The notes under the pieces were generated by a model. It had not been told where the DNA came from, did not search any database, and saw nothing but the letters and a program-made list of their open reading frames with translations. DNA of 64,000 nt, taken from contig SCOI01000011.1 in assembly GCA_005503085.1 (NCBI GenBank), forward strand, positions 124,001-188,000, read 5' to 3'. This document shows, piece by piece, positions 55,176 to 64,000 of this stretch. Numbering within the stretch: position 1 is the first letter of the stretch; every line of letters starts with the position of its first letter. The translations under genes and the position numbers were made by a program. This stretch comes from Burkholderiales bacterium C2 (GTDB lineage: Bacteria; Pseudomonadota; Gammaproteobacteria; Burkholderiales; Burkholderiaceae_C).

Positions 55176-55260
55176 TGGTGCCGTCGGCGAGACTCGAACT
55201 CGCACAGCTTTCGCCACTACCCCCTCAAGATAGCGTGTCTACCAATTTCACCACGACGGC
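55176..55260 (-). tRNA. tRNA-Leu (anticodon GAG)
   Basis: 85-nt tRNA on the minus strand, including an encoded 3' CCA. The acceptor stem pairs GCCGTCG with CGACGGC; the T-arm contains GTTCGAGTC. The anticodon stem CTATC/GGTAG holds the loop TTGAGGG with anticodon GAG, reading CUC/CUU leucine codons. A long variable arm typical of leucine tRNAs is present. It sits between secG and nuoA, a conserved location in betaproteobacteria. Confidence 0.93.
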
Positions 55261-55415
55261 TGTCAATTACTTTCGCTACTGTCCGGTGGCTTGAGGTTTG
55301 CTCCCAGACAGCCTCGAATTCTATACCGAAAATCCCTAGCTTCTGAAGAGCTGATGAAGGATTTTGCCAAGCTCATGCAGGTCTTGTGCGCCCTGCATGA
55401 CGAGGCTCAAGGCGC

Positions 55416-55787
55416 TCAGTTCGAGGCAGCGGAGGCGGCCGGCAGCGCCGCAGGCACGGCGCCCGGAATCGCCGCAGCACCCGAAGCCGCCGCGCTCGCC
55501 GGCGCCGCGCGGTCCAGCACGCTCTCACCACCGGCGGCCGCGCCGACGCGCTGGTTGCCCATATAGGCCAGCGCCAGCGTGCAGGCAAAAAACACCGTGG
55601 CGCAGATCGCCGTGCTGCGCGACAAGAAGTTGGCGCTGCCGGTGGCCCCGAACAGGCTGCCCGAGGCACCACTGCCGAAAGAGGCGCCCATGTCGGCGCC
55701 CTTGCCATGCTGCACCAGCACCAGGCCGATCATCGTCAACGCACTCAGCAGCTGAACGATCAGCACCAGATTCATGAAAACTTGCAT
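55416..55787 (-). CDS. secG: Preprotein translocase subunit SecG
   Basis: Two-helix membrane protein that assists SecYE, 123 residues. The conserved part is VLVQHGKGADMGASFGSGAS (20 residues), followed by SANFLSRSTAICATVFF. The C-terminus is a long alanine/proline-rich tail of low complexity. It lies 62 nt after tpiA and is followed by tRNA-Leu, a standard betaproteobacterial order. Confidence 0.96.
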   Translation of the reverse strand: MQVFMNLVLIVQLLSALTMIGLVLVQHGKGADMGASFGSGASGSLFGATGSANFLSRSTAICATVFFACTLALAYMGNQRVGAAAGGESVLDRAAPASAAASGAAAIPGAVPAALPAASAASN

Positions 55788-55849
55788 CTCAATTCACTCC
55801 AAAGATTCTTCTTGATGCCGCGCACCGGCGCGGCATGTCTGTTTATTCG

Positions 55850-56590
55850 TCAATGCGCCGCGCGGCAGATGGCGGCAAAGTCCGCCGCCTTCAAGGCCGC
55901 GCCGCCGATCAGGCCGCCGTCGATATCGGGCTGGGCAAACAGCTGCGCGGCATTGTCGGCCTTGACGCTGCCACCATAGAGAATGCGCATCGAATCGGAC
56001 TTCTGCGTGGCTGCATGCAGCTGCGTGCGCAGCACCGCATGCACCGCCTGCGCCTGTTCGGGCGAGGCGGTCAGCCCGGTACCGATGGCCCAGACCGGCT
56101 CATAGGCCAGCACGATCTCGCCGATGCAATGCGTCAGCGTGTGGATCACCGCCGCCAGCTGGCGCTTGACGACCAGCTCGGTCTGCCCCGCCTCGCGTTC
56201 GGCCAGCGTTTCGCCAACGCAGACGATGGGCGTCACGCCATGCGCCAACGCCGCCTTGGCCTTGTCGGCCACCAGTTGATCGCTCTCCTGGTGGTAGGCA
56301 CGGCGCTCGGAATGACCGACGATCACATAGCGGCAGCCGATATCGGCCAGCATCGCCGACGAGACTTCGCCGGTGTAAGCGCCCTGCTCGTGTGCCGAAC
56401 AATCCTGGGCACCGAAAGCGATGGCCGCGCCGGTCAGCGCCAGCGCGGTTTCGCTGATGTAGGGAAACGGCACGCAGACCGCCACATCGGCACTCCACGG
56501 CCCCGCTTCTTTCAGACCGGCCAGCAAAAGCGCATTGGCAGCGCGGCTGCCATGCATCTTCCAGTTGCCCACGACCAGTTTCTTGCGCAT
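55850..56590 (-). CDS. tpiA: Triosephosphate isomerase
   Basis: Glycolytic enzyme, 246 residues, interconverting dihydroxyacetone phosphate and glyceraldehyde 3-phosphate. Active-site residues are visible: N and K in [10 protein letters not shown] in [10 protein letters not shown], and E in [11 protein letters not shown]. The phosphate loop is [15 protein letters not shown] precedes the ATG at fair spacing. Likely co-transcribed with the upstream quinone oxidoreductase (15 nt) and secG. Confidence 0.97.
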   Translation of the reverse strand: MRKKLVVGNWKMHGSRAANALLLAGLKEAGPWSADVAVCVPFPYISETALALTGAAIAFGAQDCSAHEQGAYTGEVSSAMLADIGCRYVIVGHSERRAYHQESDQLVADKAKAALAHGVTPIVCVGETLAEREAGQTELVVKRQLAAVIHTLTHCIGEIVLAYEPVWAIGTGLTASPEQAQAVHAVLRTQLHAATQKSDSMRILYGGSVKADNAAQLFAQPDIDGGLIGGAALKAADFAAICRAAH

Positions 56591-56605
56591 CGAATTACTC
56601 CAGAC

Positions 56606-57592
56606 TTACCAGCTCAGCACGATCTTGCCGACATGCTCGCCCGACTCCATCAAGCCGTGGGCGGCCGCGGCCTGATCGGCAGCAAAAGTGCGATAGATGA
56701 CGGGAACAACTGCTCGCGACACCAGCAGCGGCCAGACGCGCTCACGCAGCGCGCTGGCGATGCCGGCCTTGAACGCCAGCGAGCGCTGCCGCAGGGTCGA
56801 GCCGCTGATCGTCAGCCGACGACGCAGCACGGCACCAGCATCGAACTTGGCGTCCACACCGCCCTGCACCGCGATGATGACCATGCGGCCATCGTCGGCC
56901 AGGCACTGCACGCCACGCTCTACATAGGCCCCAGCCACCATATCCAGGATCACATCGACACCACGCCCTTCGGTCGCCGCCTTGACCTCGGCGACGAAGT
57001 CCTGGGTCTTGTAGTTGATCGCGACATCGGCCCCCAGCTTCAGGCAGGCTTCGGCCTTGTCGGTAGTGCCGACCGTGACCAGCACCCGCGAGCCCAGCGC
57101 CTTGGCGATCTGGATCGCCGTGACGCCGATGCCGCTGCTGCCGCCATGCACCAGCAGGCTTTCGCCCGGCTGCAGGCGCGCCCGCTCGAACACATTCGAC
57201 CAGACGGTGAAGAAGGTCTCCGGCAGGCTGGCGGCCTCGGCCATGCTCCAGCCCGCCGGCACCGGCAGACATTGCGCGATCGGCGCCACGCACAGCTGCG
57301 CATAGCCACCGCCAGCCACCAAGGCGCAGACGGCATCGCCCAGCTTGAGGCCGGCGGCAGCCAGCTCGGCCGCATCGCCAGCCACAATCCGGCCGGCCAC
57401 CTCCAGGCCCGGCAGATCGCTGGCACCCGCCGGCGGCGGATACGCCCCCTTGCGCTGCAGCACATCGGGGCGGTTGATGCCATAGGCCTCGACCGCGATC
57501 AAGAGCTCCCCAAGCCCGGCAACGGGATCGGGCCGCTCGATGAGCTGCAACACTTCGGGGCCGCCGGGGCGGCTGATGGCAATGGCCTTCAT
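56606..57592 (-). CDS. NAD(P)H-quinone oxidoreductase, zeta-crystallin type
   Basis: Zinc-independent medium-chain dehydrogenase of 328 residues (PIG3/QOR group). The Rossmann motif GGSSGIGVTAIQIAKALGSRV (partly quoted) is at about 145-165; the N-terminus shows NRPDVLQRKGAYPPP, and DMVAGAYVERGVQCLA is typical of PIG3-like oxidoreductases. The start at 57592 (MKAIAISRPGGP) is preferred over a 20-residue longer frame. Its gene lies between pnp (10 nt) and tpiA. Confidence 0.93.
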   Translation of the reverse strand: MKAIAISRPGGPEVLQLIERPDPVAGLGELLIAVEAYGINRPDVLQRKGAYPPPAGASDLPGLEVAGRIVAGDAAELAAAGLKLGDAVCALVAGGGYAQLCVAPIAQCLPVPAGWSMAEAASLPETFFTVWSNVFERARLQPGESLLVHGGSSGIGVTAIQIAKALGSRVLVTVGTTDKAEACLKLGADVAINYKTQDFVAEVKAATEGRGVDVILDMVAGAYVERGVQCLADDGRMVIIAVQGGVDAKFDAGAVLRRRLTISGSTLRQRSLAFKAGIASALRERVWPLLVSRAVVPVIYRTFAADQAAAAHGLMESGEHVGKIVLSW

Positions 57593-57602
57593 GCGTCCTT
57601 GC

Positions 57603-59744
57603 TTACTCTTGCGGCGCAGCGTCTTCCTGAGGAGCCGCCACCGGCGCCGCATCGCGGTCCAGCAGCGCCTTCATCGACAGCTTGATGCGACCCTTCTCAT
57701 CGGTCTCCAGCACCTTGACCTTGACGATCTGGCCTTCCTTCAGGAAGTCGGTGACTTTCTCGACACGCTGATGGGCGATCTGGCTGATGTGCAGCAGGCC
57801 GTCCTTGCCGGGCAGCAGGTTCACCAGGGCACCGAAGTCCAGGATCTTGGTGATCGGGCCTTCGTAGATCTTGCCGATCTCGACTTCGGCGGTGATCTCC
57901 TGGATGCGACGCTTGGCGTGCTCGGCCTTGTCGGCATCGGTCGATGCGATCGTGATCGTGCCGTCTTCACCGATATCGATGGTCGTGCCGGTTTCCTCGG
58001 TCAGCGCGCGGATGGTGGCGCCGCCCTTGCCGATCACGTCACGGATCTTTTCCGGATTGATCTTGATGGTGTACAGACGCGGCGCGAACTGCGACACCTC
58101 GGTATTGGCCACGCCCATCGCCTCGACCATCTTGCCCAGGATGTGCAGACGCGCTTCCTTGGCCTGAGCCAGTGCGACCTGCATGATTTCCTTGGTGATG
58201 CCCTGGATCTTGATGTCCATCTGCAGCGCGGTGATGCCACCGGTGGTGCCGGCCACCTTGAAGTCCATATCGCCCAGATGATCTTCATCACCCAGGATGT
58301 CGGTCAGCACGGCGAAGCGGTTGCCATCCTTGATCAGGCCCATCGCGATGCCGGCCACATGGGCCTTCATCGGCACGCCAGCATCCATCAGCGCCAGGCA
58401 ACCACCGCAGACCGATGCCATCGACGAGGAGCCGTTGGACTCGGTGATCTCCGACACCAGACGCATCGTGTAGGGGAAGTCTTCCTTGCTCGGCAGCGCG
58501 GCAATCAGCGCGCGCTTGGCCAGGCGGCCGTGGCCGATTTCGCGGCGCTTGGGGGTGCCGAAACGGCCCGCCTCGCCGGTGGCGAAGGGAGGCATGTTGT
58601 AGTGCAGCATGAAGCGGTCCTCGAACTCGCCAGCCAGCGCGTCGATGCGCTGCGCGTCGCGGTCCGTGCCCAGCGTGGCGACCACCAGAGCCTGGGTCTC
58701 GCCGCGGGTGAACAGCGAGGAGCCGTGGGTACGCGGCAGCAGGCTGTTGCGGATTTCGATGGCGCGCACGGTGCGGGTGTCACGGCCGTCAATGCGCGGC
58801 TCGCCGGCCAGGATCTGGCCACGCACGATCTTGGCTTCGATCTCGAACAGCAGGGCTTCGATCGCGACGCTGTCGAAGGCCACGCCTTCGGCCTTCAGGG
58901 CGGTCATCACATCGGCGTAGGCCGCGCGGCAGGCCTGGGTGCGGGCCTGCTTGTTGCGGATCTGGTAGGCGGCTTCGAGCTTGGCCTTGGCCAGGCCGTC
59001 GATCTTGGCGATCAGGGCCTCGTCCTTGGCCGGCGGCTGCCAGTCCCAGGCCGGCTTGCCGGCGTCACGCACCAGCTCATTGATCGCGGCGATCGCGACA
59101 TTGCCCTGCTCGTGGCCGAACACCACGGCGCCCAGCATCACTTCTTCGCTCAGGCCGGCGGCTTCGGACTCGACCATCAGCACGGCGGACTGCGTGCCGG
59201 CGACCACCAAGTCCAGCTGGCTGTCCTTCAGCGCGGTCTGACCCGGGTTCAGCACGTACTCGCCATTGACATAGCCGACACGGGCCGCACCGATGGGGCC
59301 GTTGAACGGGATGCCGCTGACGGCCAGCGCGGCGCTGGTGGCGATCATCGCGGCGATGTCGGCCTGCACCTCGGGGTTCAGGCTGACGACGTGGACGATG
59401 ACCTGGACTTCGTTGTAGAAGCCTTCGGGGAACAGCGGGCGGATCGGACGGTCGATCAGGCGGCAGGTCAGCGTCTCCAGCTCGCTGGGGCGACCTTCGC
59501 GCTTGAAGAAGCTGCCGGGGATCTTGCCGGCGGCATAGGACTTCTCGGTGTAGTCGACGGTCAGCGGGAAGAAGTCCTGGCCGGCCTTGGCCTCGGTCTT
59601 GGCCACCACGGTGGCCAGCACCACGGTGTCATCGATATTCACCAGCACGGCGCCGGTGGCCTGGCGAGCGATCTCGCCGGTTTCCATCGTGACGGTGTGG
59701 GCACCCCACTGGAAGGTCTTCGTGACTTTATTGAACATGCTCAT
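57603..59744 (-). CDS. pnp: Polynucleotide phosphorylase
   Basis: Exoribonuclease and RNA-tailing enzyme, about 713 residues. Two RNase PH domains ([28 protein letters not shown]), a KH domain ([16 protein letters not shown]) and an S1 domain ([20 protein letters not shown]) appear in order. Three in-frame ATGs lie at 59750, 59744 and 59738; AGGAG directly touches the first, so 59744 with a 6-nt spacing is the most likely start. Paired with rpsO as in most bacteria. Confidence 0.97.
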   Translation of the reverse strand: MSMFNKVTKTFQWGAHTVTMETGEIARQATGAVLVNIDDTVVLATVVAKTEAKAGQDFFPLTVDYTEKSYAAGKIPGSFFKREGRPSELETLTCRLIDRPIRPLFPEGFYNEVQVIVHVVSLNPEVQADIAAMIATSAALAVSGIPFNGPIGAARVGYVNGEYVLNPGQTALKDSQLDLVVAGTQSAVLMVESEAAGLSEEVMLGAVVFGHEQGNVAIAAINELVRDAGKPAWDWQPPAKDEALIAKIDGLAKAKLEAAYQIRNKQARTQACRAAYADVMTALKAEGVAFDSVAIEALLFEIEAKIVRGQILAGEPRIDGRDTRTVRAIEIRNSLLPRTHGSSLFTRGETQALVVATLGTDRDAQRIDALAGEFEDRFMLHYNMPPFATGEAGRFGTPKRREIGHGRLAKRALIAALPSKEDFPYTMRLVSEITESNGSSSMASVCGGCLALMDAGVPMKAHVAGIAMGLIKDGNRFAVLTDILGDEDHLGDMDFKVAGTTGGITALQMDIKIQGITKEIMQVALAQAKEARLHILGKMVEAMGVANTEVSQFAPRLYTIKINPEKIRDVIGKGGATIRALTEETGTTIDIGEDGTITIASTDADKAEHAKRRIQEITAEVEIGKIYEGPITKILDFGALVNLLPGKDGLLHISQIAHQRVEKVTDFLKEGQIVKVKVLETDEKGRIKLSMKALLDRDAAPVAAPQEDAAPQE

Positions 59745-59909
59745 GCTCATCTCCTCTTGATGTCATGCCGCTTGCGGTGCGGCTCAGAACCGGGAGTGAG
59801 ACTGGGTTTGGCGGGATGCCATTCCAGAGAATCTGCTTCACATCGAACGATGCAGAGGCCTTGGAATGACACAGCAGCGCCACGTCAGCTCAACTCCAAC
59901 TGAAAGCGT

Positions 59910-59952
59910 AAAAGACAAAGAGCCTGTGCTGGACGTTGACCCAGACAGGCTC
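59910..59952 (-). terminator. Hairpin with T-rich tail after rpsO
   Basis: On the minus strand GAGCCTGT-CTGG and CCAG-C-ACAGGCTC form a 12-bp stem with one bulged base and an 8-nt loop, followed by TTTGTCTTTT. It begins 18 nt after the rpsO stop. It probably ends or attenuates rpsO transcripts ahead of pnp; a processing site is another option because pnp leaders are often cut by RNase III. Confidence 0.7.
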
Positions 59953-59970
59953 CTTGATCTCACACGCGAA

Positions 59971-60231
59971 TTACTTGCGCAGGCCCAGCTTCTGGATCAG
60001 CGCGACGTAACGGGCGGCGTCCTTGCGCTTCAGATAGGCCAGCAGGCTCTTGCGCGTGTTGACCATCTTCAGCAGACCACGACGACCATGATGGTCCTTC
60101 ATGTTTGCCTTGAAGTGAGGAGTCAACGAGTTGATGCGCGCGGTCAGCAGGGCCACCTGGACTTCCGGCGAGCCGGTGTCGTTGGCGCTGCGGGCGTTCG
60201 ATTGAACGATTTCTGCTTTATTGATGGTCAT
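59971..60231 (-). CDS. rpsO: Ribosomal protein S15
   Basis: Small-subunit protein of 86 residues that binds the central domain of 16S rRNA. Conserved segments are [35 protein letters not shown] and [20 protein letters not shown]. The start MTINKAEI at 60231 is normal; a longer frame to 60294 lacks support. pnp follows after a hairpin. Confidence 0.97.
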   Translation of the reverse strand: MTINKAEIVQSNARSANDTGSPEVQVALLTARINSLTPHFKANMKDHHGRRGLLKMVNTRKSLLAYLKRKDAARYVALIQKLGLRK

Positions 60232-60406
60232 ATGCGTTTCCAGCATTCGGATTCCGCTGGAACGACGCCAGGGCCAATGCCCTGCCACGCACACAGACGG
60301 TTTCCATGGTTTTACTTGCGGTCACGGGTGAAACCGACCCGAGCCGTGCCTTGATTTCACTCATCCGGGCTCCCGTACGGGCTAGCTCGGCGAGCAAAAC
60401 CTGCGG

Positions 60407-60435
60407 ATTATAGACCAAGTCGGCGGCGCGCTTCA
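60407..60435 (-). promoter_or_regulatory. Candidate rpsO promoter
   Basis: A perfect TATAAT -10 box lies on the minus strand at 60412-60407. The best -35 is weak (CTGAAG, 18 nt upstream, at 60431-60436). The remaining leader to rpsO contains the palindromes CCCGTACGGG and GCTCG-G-CGAGC just downstream, which could fold in the mRNA leader. Confidence 0.5.
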
Positions 60436-61710
60436 GCGAGCCGGCCTGGACATCTGGCATCGATGCGGCTGCTCCGCCCGGGCCTCGTCCACAAAGCGCA
60501 CGGTACGGAAGCCATAGCCCGAGCCCTCGTTGTCGTGGCGCGCGCCGGGCGAGCCGGCGCGCTTCATCACGCTGACGTAGAGCGGCTGGATGAACTGGTG
60601 GTCGGCCGCGCGCATCTGGCCCTGCCCGACACCGCCCAGCGTCTTGCCGTCGTACTTCAGGCCCTCCATCGCCCGGGCCACGGTCGCCACGTCCAGCGAC
60701 TTCGCCCGCTCGATGCCAGCCACCAGCACCTCGACCATGGCCTGCATGCGGGCGTGAACATAATCATCCTCGGGCTTGGGGAAGCGCGCGCGGAATGCGG
60801 CGTAGAAGCGATCCGAGCTGGGCGTGCCGACATTCGGATGCCATTCGGCCACGGCCACCACCCTGTCGATGCCCGCATCACCCAAGGCGGCCGGCACACC
60901 GAGCGCATTGCCATAGAAGGTGTAGAAGCGCGCGTTCAGCCCCACATCCTTGGCCGCCTTGATCAGCAGGGTCAGATCATTGCCCCAGTTGCCGGTCAGC
61001 ACCGCCTGTGCGCCGCTGGCCTTGATCTTGGTGACATAGGGCATGAAGTCCTTGACCCGGCCGACCGGGTGCAATTCGTCGCCGACGATCTCGATATCGG
61101 GCCGCTTGGCCGCCAGCATCTCGCGACCCTGCCTCAGCACATGCTGGCCGAAGCTGTAGTCCTGGCCGATCAGGTAGAGCTTCTTGATCGAGGCGTCCTC
61201 GCGCAACTCGTCGGTCAGCGCGGCCAGGCGCATATCGGCATGGGCGTCGAAGCGGAAATGCCAGAAGCTGCATTTCTCGTTGGTCAGCGCCGGATCGACC
61301 GCCGAGTAGTTCAGGAACAGCGCGCGCCGCTGCGGTTCGCGCTCGTTGTGCTTGTTCAAGGCATCGATCAAGGCGGCGGCCGTGGCCGAGCTATTGCCCT
61401 GCAGCACGAACGAGGCCTTCTGATCGACGGCCGAGCGCAGCATGGACAGCGCTTCCTCGGTCGCCCCCTTGCTGTCCAGCCGCAGCAACTGCAAGGGCCG
61501 CGCACCGCCCGGCAGCTTGACACCGCCTCTTGCGTTGACACGCTCGGTGGCCCAGACCAGGTTGCGATAGACCGCCTCGCCGGCATTGCCGAAGGGACCG
61601 GACAGGCCCTCGATCAAGGCCAGCTTGATCGGTTCGGCGGCACCAGCCATCAGCGGCGCGGCCAGCAAAAGGGCGGCCAGATGGTGACGAGAAGGGAAGT
61701 TCCAAGCCAT
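60433..61710 (-). CDS. ABC transporter substrate-binding protein, branched-chain amino acid type
   Basis: Periplasmic type I binding protein (Peripla_BP_6 family), 425 residues, with a signal peptide ending near GAA at residue 25. Family features are LIEGLSGPFGNAGEAVYRNL, VNARGGVKLPG, QGNSSATAAALIDA and YLIGQDYSFGQHV. No permease or ATPase gene is adjacent, so the ligand and partners are unknown. It is divergent from hsp20, and its 3' end touches the rpsO promoter region. Confidence 0.9.
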   Translation of the reverse strand: MAWNFPSRHHLAALLLAAPLMAGAAEPIKLALIEGLSGPFGNAGEAVYRNLVWATERVNARGGVKLPGGARPLQLLRLDSKGATEEALSMLRSAVDQKASFVLQGNSSATAAALIDALNKHNEREPQRRALFLNYSAVDPALTNEKCSFWHFRFDAHADMRLAALTDELREDASIKKLYLIGQDYSFGQHVLRQGREMLAAKRPDIEIVGDELHPVGRVKDFMPYVTKIKASGAQAVLTGNWGNDLTLLIKAAKDVGLNARFYTFYGNALGVPAALGDAGIDRVVAVAEWHPNVGTPSSDRFYAAFRARFPKPEDDYVHARMQAMVEVLVAGIERAKSLDVATVARAMEGLKYDGKTLGGVGQGQMRAADHQFIQPLYVSVMKRAGSPGARHDNEGSGYGFRTVRFVDEARAEQPHRCQMSRPAR

Positions 61711-61832
61711 GAGGAAGTGAATTTTTGAGGGCTATTGAATTGAGAAAAGCCGCGCCAAGCTTGGTTGGCATGGGGGCTGCGCCCTGAAAGATCCAGCAGC
61801 GATTTTTCCGCCATCTCATTGTAGGAGCTGCC

Positions 61833-62246
61833 ATGTTTGTGATTCCCGTGTCCCGTCATTCCGCCGATCTGTCGCGCCACATCGAGCGCCTGTTCAACAC
61901 TGATCGGGACGCCGTCGCCTTGCGCAGCCCGGCGCTGGACGTCAGCGAGACCGATGCCGCCTACACCTTGCAGCCCGATCTGCCGGGCGTGGCCAAAGAG
62001 GCCGTCAAGATCAAGATCGAAGGCCGCCGCGTCAGCATCGATGCCGAGCAGACCCGCGCCGCCGAGAAGGCCGAAGGCGAGCGGGTGCTGTACCGCGAGC
62101 GCTCGGTGACGCGCTTCTCGCGCACGCTGGCCCTGCCTCAGGAGCTCAACAAGAGCGACTCCACCGCCAAGCTGGACAACGGCGTGCTGACCCTGACCCT
62201 GGTCAAGCGCCAGCCGGACAATGCCGGCGAACTCAGCGTCAGCTGA
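61833..62246 (+). CDS. Small heat shock protein (Hsp20/alpha-crystallin family)
   Basis: ATP-independent holdase chaperone of 137 residues. The alpha-crystallin domain spans about residues 38-137, with LQPDLPGVAKEAVKIKIEGR (20 residues), YRERSVTRFSRTLALP and LDNGVLTLTLVKRQ. AGGAG precedes the ATG by 7 nt. The usual C-terminal IxI motif is not evident. No clear sigma-32 promoter was found. It converges on tsaD with 6 nt between stops. Confidence 0.95.
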   Translation: MFVIPVSRHSADLSRHIERLFNTDRDAVALRSPALDVSETDAAYTLQPDLPGVAKEAVKIKIEGRRVSIDAEQTRAAEKAEGERVLYRERSVTRFSRTLALPQELNKSDSTAKLDNGVLTLTLVKRQPDNAGELSVS

Positions 62247-62252
62247 GCCGAG

Positions 62253-63296
62253 TCAGGGCGAGCCGAGCGCCCAGCGCGGGCGCACCTCGAAACCACCGCC
62301 CTGCGGCTGCAGCGTCGCCATGCCGCGCTGCAGCCGCATCGCGGCGGCCATCGCAATCATCGCGCCGTTGTCGGTGCACAGACTCAGCTCCGGGTAGTGC
62401 ACGCGCACGCCGCGCTTGGCGCAGGCGGTGTTCAGCTGCTGACGCAGCAGGCTGTTGGCACCGACGCCGCCGGCCACCACCAGGCGCTTGAGCCCGGTGT
62501 TCTTCAGCGCCAGCAGCGACTTCTTCACCAGCACCTCGACGATGGCGGCCTGGGTCGAGGCCGCCAGATCGGCGCGCTGCTGATCACTCGGGCCTTCGCC
62601 GAGCTTCTTCACCTGCGTCAGTACCGCCGTCTTCAAGCCGGCAAAGCTGAAGTCGGGCTTGCCGCTGTGCAGCAGCGGGCGCGGCAGCGCAAACGCTGCG
62701 GGGTCGCCCTGCTCGGCCAGCCGGGCCAGATGCGGGCCGCCGGGATAGGGCAGGCCCAGCAGCTTGGCGCTCTTGTCGAAGGCCTCACCGGCCGCATCAT
62801 CGATGGTCTCGCCCAGGATCTCGTACTGGCCGACATCATCGACCCGCATCAGCTGGGTATGGCCGCCCGAGACCAGCAAAGCAACGAAGGGAAACTCGGG
62901 CGCATCGACCGACAGAAAGGGCGACAGCAGATGGCCTTCCAGATGGTGTACGCCCAGGGTCGGCTTGCCCAGCGCCGCCGCCAGCGACACCGCGACACCG
63001 GCGCCCACCAGCAGGGCCCCGGCAAGACCCGGCCCCTGGGTATAGGCGATCACACCGATATCGGCCAGCTCGACGCCGGCCGCAGCCAGCACCTCGCGCG
63101 TCAGCGGCAGCACACGGCGGATATGGTCGCGCGAGGCCAATTCGGGCACGACGCCGCCATAGGCCTGGTGCATGCTGATCTGGCTGTGCAGGGCCTGGGC
63201 CAGCAAGGTAGGCACGCCCTGGGCACCCGGCTCGGGCACATCGACCAAGGCCACGCCGGTCTCATCGCAGGACGACTCGAAGCCCAGGACCTTCAT
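62253..63296 (-). CDS. tsaD: tRNA threonylcarbamoyladenosine transferase TsaD
   Basis: Kae1-family enzyme of 347 residues that attaches the threonylcarbamoyl group to A37 of tRNAs reading ANN codons. Metal ligands are in [12 protein letters not shown] (HxxxH), with [14 protein letters not shown] at the N-terminus, [19 protein letters not shown] and [12 protein letters not shown] at the C-terminus. It lies 2 nt after the fdx stop. Confidence 0.97.
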   Translation of the reverse strand: MKVLGFESSCDETGVALVDVPEPGAQGVPTLLAQALHSQISMHQAYGGVVPELASRDHIRRVLPLTREVLAAAGVELADIGVIAYTQGPGLAGALLVGAGVAVSLAAALGKPTLGVHHLEGHLLSPFLSVDAPEFPFVALLVSGGHTQLMRVDDVGQYEILGETIDDAAGEAFDKSAKLLGLPYPGGPHLARLAEQGDPAAFALPRPLLHSGKPDFSFAGLKTAVLTQVKKLGEGPSDQQRADLAASTQAAIVEVLVKKSLLALKNTGLKRLVVAGGVGANSLLRQQLNTACAKRGVRVHYPELSLCTDNGAMIAMAAAMRLQRGMATLQPQGGGFEVRPRWALGSP

Positions 63297-63298
63297 GT

Positions 63299-63637
63299 TC
63301 AGTGATTCTCTTTGGCGTGATTGATCGAGTACTTCGGGATCTCGATGGTCACGTCAGCTTGCCCCAGGATGGCCTGGCAGCTCAGCCGCGAATCGGGCTC
63401 CAGGCCCCAGGCACGGTCCAGCATGTCTTCCTCGCCCTCCTCCATCTCGGACAGCGTGCGGCCACCTTCGCGCACGATCACATGGCAGGTGGTGCAGGCG
63501 CAGACCTGGTCGCAGGCATGCTCGATCTCGATATGATTGTCCAGCAGCGCCTCGCAGATCGAGGTACCGGCCGGCGCCGTCACGGTCTTGCCCTGCGGGC
63601 AGTACTCGGCATGGGGAAGGATTTTGATGATGGGCAT
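63299..63637 (-). CDS. fdx: ISC-system [2Fe-2S] ferredoxin
   Basis: Adrenodoxin-type ferredoxin of 112 residues used in Fe-S cluster assembly. The ligands follow C-x5-C-x2-C...[15 protein letters not shown] and later SRLSCQA. Preceded by hscA (14 nt) on the same strand, it is part of the iscRSUA-hscBA-fdx operon whose earlier genes lie beyond the right edge. iscX does not follow; tsaD does. Confidence 0.97.
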   Translation of the reverse strand: MPIIKILPHAEYCPQGKTVTAPAGTSICEALLDNHIEIEHACDQVCACTTCHVIVREGGRTLSEMEEGEEDMLDRAWGLEPDSRLSCQAILGQADVTIEIPKYSINHAKENH

Positions 63638-63651
63638 GGAGCTTCCCCTGT

Positions 63652-64000
63652 TTACATCTGTTCGATATTGCGGCCGGTCAGCGCCTGCTGAATGCCACGA
63701 TTCATGCGCTCGGCAGCGAAGGCCTCGGTGCCCTTGGCCAGCGTCTCGACGGCCGCATTGATCGCGTCCGCGTCCTCGCCCTCGGCGGCCAGGGCCAGCT
63801 GCTTCAGCAACTCGGCCACGGCGGCGCGCTGCGCCTCGTCCAGCAGGTCGCCGTCGGCCGCCAGCGCCGACTGCGTGGCCAGCGTCATGCGCTCGGCCTC
63901 GACACGGGCCTCACGCAGCTTGCGCGCCTGCATATCCGATTCAGCGCTGGCAAAACCGTCCTTCAGCATGCCGGCGATCCGATCGTCCGACAGGCCGTAG
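63652..64000 (-). CDS. hscA: Chaperone HscA, C-terminal part (gene continues past window edge)
   Basis: C-terminal about 116 residues of the Hsp70-type chaperone of iron-sulfur assembly. In-frame codons upstream of the internal ATG at 63969 read YGLSDDRIAG, followed by MLKDGFASAESDMQARKLRE, the HscA lid region, ending GRNIEQM. The N-terminal ATPase domain lies outside the window. The identity is supported by the fdx neighbour. Confidence 0.93.
   Translation of the reverse strand, partial: YGLSDDRIAGMLKDGFASAESDMQARKLREARVEAERMTLATQSALAADGDLLDEAQRAAVAELLKQLALAAEGEDADAINAAVETLAKGTEAFAAERMNRGIQQALTGRNIEQM

Noticed and set aside
60218-60460. Small 80-codon minus-strand frame overlapping the rpsO leader
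   Set aside because: It overlaps the promoter and the starts of two real genes, and has no family features.
61711-61832. Sigma-32 promoter in front of hsp20 (CCCTGAAA and CCGCCAT)
   Set aside because: The spacing of 18 to 20 nt is too long and the -10 match is poor.
62232-62247. Hairpin CTCAGC-GTCA-GCTGAG at the hsp20 stop
   Set aside because: The stem is only 6 bp and no T-run follows, so a terminator call is not supported.

Overview
The window is a GC-rich, densely packed chromosomal segment with no sign of plasmid, phage or insertion-sequence DNA. Gene content and order point to a betaproteobacterium of the order Burkholderiales, probably near the Roseateles/Rubrivivax/Leptothrix group. 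The evidence is glyA-nrdR next to minor pilins and rib genes, ybgC-tolQRA, tpiA-secG-tRNA-Leu-nuoA..N followed by a DUF2818 gene, rpsO-pnp, and hscA-fdx. The placement rests on protein motifs and gene order; no database was searched. There are no gene-free stretches over 300 bases; the longest are the pnp-rpsO gap (about 226 nt), the tRNA-Leu to nuoA leader (about 212 nt) and the rpsO upstream region (about 200 nt).

Layout, left half. 1-1657: glyA (5' end cut by the window) and nrdR. 1738-6633: six overlapping type IV pilin-like genes (two fimT, pilE, pilW, pilX, pilV) without pilY1. 6678-13586: one long + strand run with riboflavin genes (ribD, ribBA, ribH), nusB, an aminotransferase, ybgC and tolQRA, but no ribE, tolB or pal. 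13564-16871: a bufferin-type RiPP locus. bufA (DUF2282 precursor), bufB (MNIO/DUF692 iron enzyme), bufC (DUF2063 partner) and doxX lie on the minus strand, with a divergent ECF sigma factor and a small zinc-binding anti-sigma factor. 16885-20453: pyroglutamyl peptidase and a TRAP transporter. 20557-24335: a GspE/PilB ATPase with an expanded MshEN-type N-terminus, then a GAF plus Fis-type regulator. 24376-28486: selD, a CBS protein, metY, an alpha/beta hydrolase and a DUF962 protein.

Layout, right half. 28487-31326: SDR-type threonine dehydrogenase and kbl (threonine to glycine plus acetyl-CoA), facing an XRE-cupin regulator across a palindromic operator. 31303-40308: YihY, DUF2069, an FAD-linked oxidase, an RND pump with its lipoprotein adaptor, DUF1178, a Nudix hydrolase and DUF2818. 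40322-54963: the 14-gene nuo operon (NDH-1) on the minus strand. 55176-57592: tRNA-Leu(GAG), secG, tpiA and a quinone oxidoreductase. 57603-60231: pnp and rpsO. 60433-64000: an orphan ABC substrate-binding protein, a small heat shock protein, tsaD, ISC ferredoxin and the C-terminus of hscA.

The most interesting parts are the complete bufferin locus with its own sigma/anti-sigma pair, the palindromic kbl/XRE control region, terminator hairpins buried in coding sequence (end of selD; end of the FAD oxidase), an intrinsic terminator-like hairpin directly in front of nuoA, and several operons that lack an expected member (pilY1, ribE, tolB-pal).
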